DNA of 51,180 nucleotides from Fimousia sp036311565. Its GTDB lineage: Bacteria; Bacillota; Clostridia; Lachnospirales; Lachnospiraceae. The notes below the pieces were generated by a model. The model was not told where the DNA came from and made no database searches. It worked only from the letters and a program-made list of their open reading frames with translations. Position numbers and translations under genes: made by a program. Where the stretch lies: assembly GCA_036311565.1 (NCBI GenBank), contig JAXJPR010000030.1, forward strand, positions 1 through 51,180. The letters are read 5' to 3'. This document shows positions 49,926-51,180 of the stretch, piece by piece. Position 1 is the stretch's first letter. Each line of letters begins with the position of its first letter.

Positions 49926-51180
49926 TTCATGGACTGGTGAAGAACCGCACACGGATAGTGGTAACAATTATCGGTGTAGAGTTGTCTGCAGCCTTTTTTA
50001 CTGCGATTGCTACCTTTGGAACTTCTCCGATATAGTATCTGATCAACGATTCTATCGCAAACTGTAGTGACTGGCATATAAATTTTGAGAATGCGGATGC
50101 GTCCTTTGTGGAGGAACATTTCCTGAAAACAGTAATGAAGTTTTGATTCCAAGCCATGTTGCAATCAAAGCCGGAGTACATTTTAGTATCGGTGATACCA
50201 TTACTGTTGCTGTAGGCCAATGGAAAACAGATGATGAAATTCTTACCCAGCATGATTCCTATACCAATGGCGAAACATTGATAAATACAGCAGAAAAGAC
50301 ATATACTATCGTCGGCACTTATGAGAGAGTCGACTTTGAGGAACATTCTGCACCGGGCTATACTGTTATTACAAAGACGGATATACTGGATGATATGGGA
50401 AGATACAGCGCGTTTGTAACGTTGAAAAATGCTCATGATATAACAGATTATGCAAAATCGTCTTGCTGACTCTGATGATTATGCCCTAAACGAAGATGTG
50501 TCGTGTTTTATGGGTGTTTCTGACAATACATTGTTCAATACTCTGGCTCTCTCAGTGGGCAGTGTAATGGTTCTGATTATCATGTTCAGTTCTGTATTCC
50601 TGATTTATAATTCCTTCAACATTTCCTTGAACGAGCGTACCCACCAGTTTGGTATCCTGATATCAGTGGGGGATACCGAGAAGCAATTGCAAAATTCTGT
50701 ATTGTTCGAGGGTAGCTACATTGGTATTATGGGCATTCTACTGGTTGTTGCAGCCGGTATAGGCGGTATCGCTCTGATTCTGCCCTTTATCGAGCAGAAT
50801 TTTGGAACGATTGTGAACAGCAATACACCGCTGAACCTGTCCGTATCAGTTCCTGCACTAGCTGTCCCTGCTGCTGTCATCTGATTACGATTCTGATTTC
50901 CGCCTATATCCCAGCACGGAAAGCAGCGAATCCCACTGTCATGGAGTGTATTCGCCAGACTCATGAGATTAAGACTGAAGGAAAAGATGTAAAAGTCGCC
51001 AAGTTTGTGACGAAGACTTATGGTTTAGAGGGAATCCTTGCTTTGAAAAATTTCCGTCGAAACAAGCGTAGTTCTGTTCGTAACAGGCGGTGCTTTTGAT
51101 TCTACATTGGATTGTCTTTCTAAAGTGTATACCGTAGAGGTAGATAGCAATCTGATGTTTTACACACAGGAGATGCAGAG
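49926..51180 (+). pseudogene. FtsX-type ABC transporter permease, decayed, runs off the window
   Basis: Readable blocks in order are RIVVTIIGVELSAAFFTAIA with DWHINFENADASFVEEH, IPSHVAIKAGVHFSIGDTIT, SVGSVMVLIIMFSSVFLIYN with RTHQFGILISVGDTEKQLQ, LITILISAYIPARKAANPTV, YGLEGILALKNFRRNKRSSV and VTGGAFDSTLD. They lie in several frames. There is a TAG at 50033, shifts near 50120, 50455 and 50880, and a deletion near 51073. The order matches permeases paired with peptide-resistance two-component systems. The N-terminus is missing and the right end lies outside the window. Confidence 0.85.

Overview
The window is AT-rich DNA with strong AGGAGG-type ribosome binding sites, a CIRCE-controlled groESL operon and anaerobic redox genes (iron alcohol dehydrogenase, the electron-bifurcating transhydrogenase NfnAB). 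Gene content and protein style point to a gut Clostridia of the family Lachnospiraceae. Genus and species cannot be fixed from the sequence alone. No tRNA, rRNA, insertion sequence, prophage or CRISPR array is visible.

Layout. 1-173: GC-rich tandem repeat running off the left edge. 337-4273: iron alcohol dehydrogenase, then nfnAB behind a structured leader. 4473-4907: small membrane-anchored protein. 5045-9721: pyrimidine operon pyrC-F-K-D-E. 9773-12433: two small membrane proteins and a large M29-type aminopeptidase. 12496-16048: purine genes purE-M-N-D. 16256-25438: accessory, envelope-like region with two ATP-grasp ligases of the sugar-transfer type, an HTH protein, a GltS-type transporter, a membrane acyltransferase and a CapA-like metallophosphatase. 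One ligase and the CapA protein end in the same BspA-type leucine-rich repeats. 25619-31292: esterase, then GntR regulator, clpC, an unknown gene and radA. 31511-34435: glutaminyl-tRNA synthetase with an altered KMSKS loop and an aminotransferase. 34677-36603: groES-groEL. 36966-38082: a glucitol-type PTS EIIB/EIIA pair with no EIIC. 38253-39704: guaB. 39899-43714: RND exporter with a large coiled-coil insert. 43901-48332: pseudouridine synthase, divergent DNA ligase, metA and a HAD phosphatase. 48406-51180: a two-component system plus ABC transporter reduced to pseudogenes by repeated internal deletions, frameshifts and stops.

How the genes work together. The pyr and pur blocks with guaB cover much of de novo nucleotide synthesis. 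NfnAB and the alcohol dehydrogenase balance NAD(P)H and ferredoxin. The ATP-grasp, CapA, acyltransferase and glutamate-transporter genes may build or modify a surface polymer, which is inference. The most unusual items are the orphan PTS pair (EIIB tail-anchored in the membrane, EIIA apparently without its phosphorylatable histidine, palindrome over the promoter between them), the ATP-grasp/CapA/LRR cluster, the DNA ligase lacking the motif IV lysine, and the RND pump with a built-in coiled coil. Functional calls rest on motifs read by eye; no database search was run.
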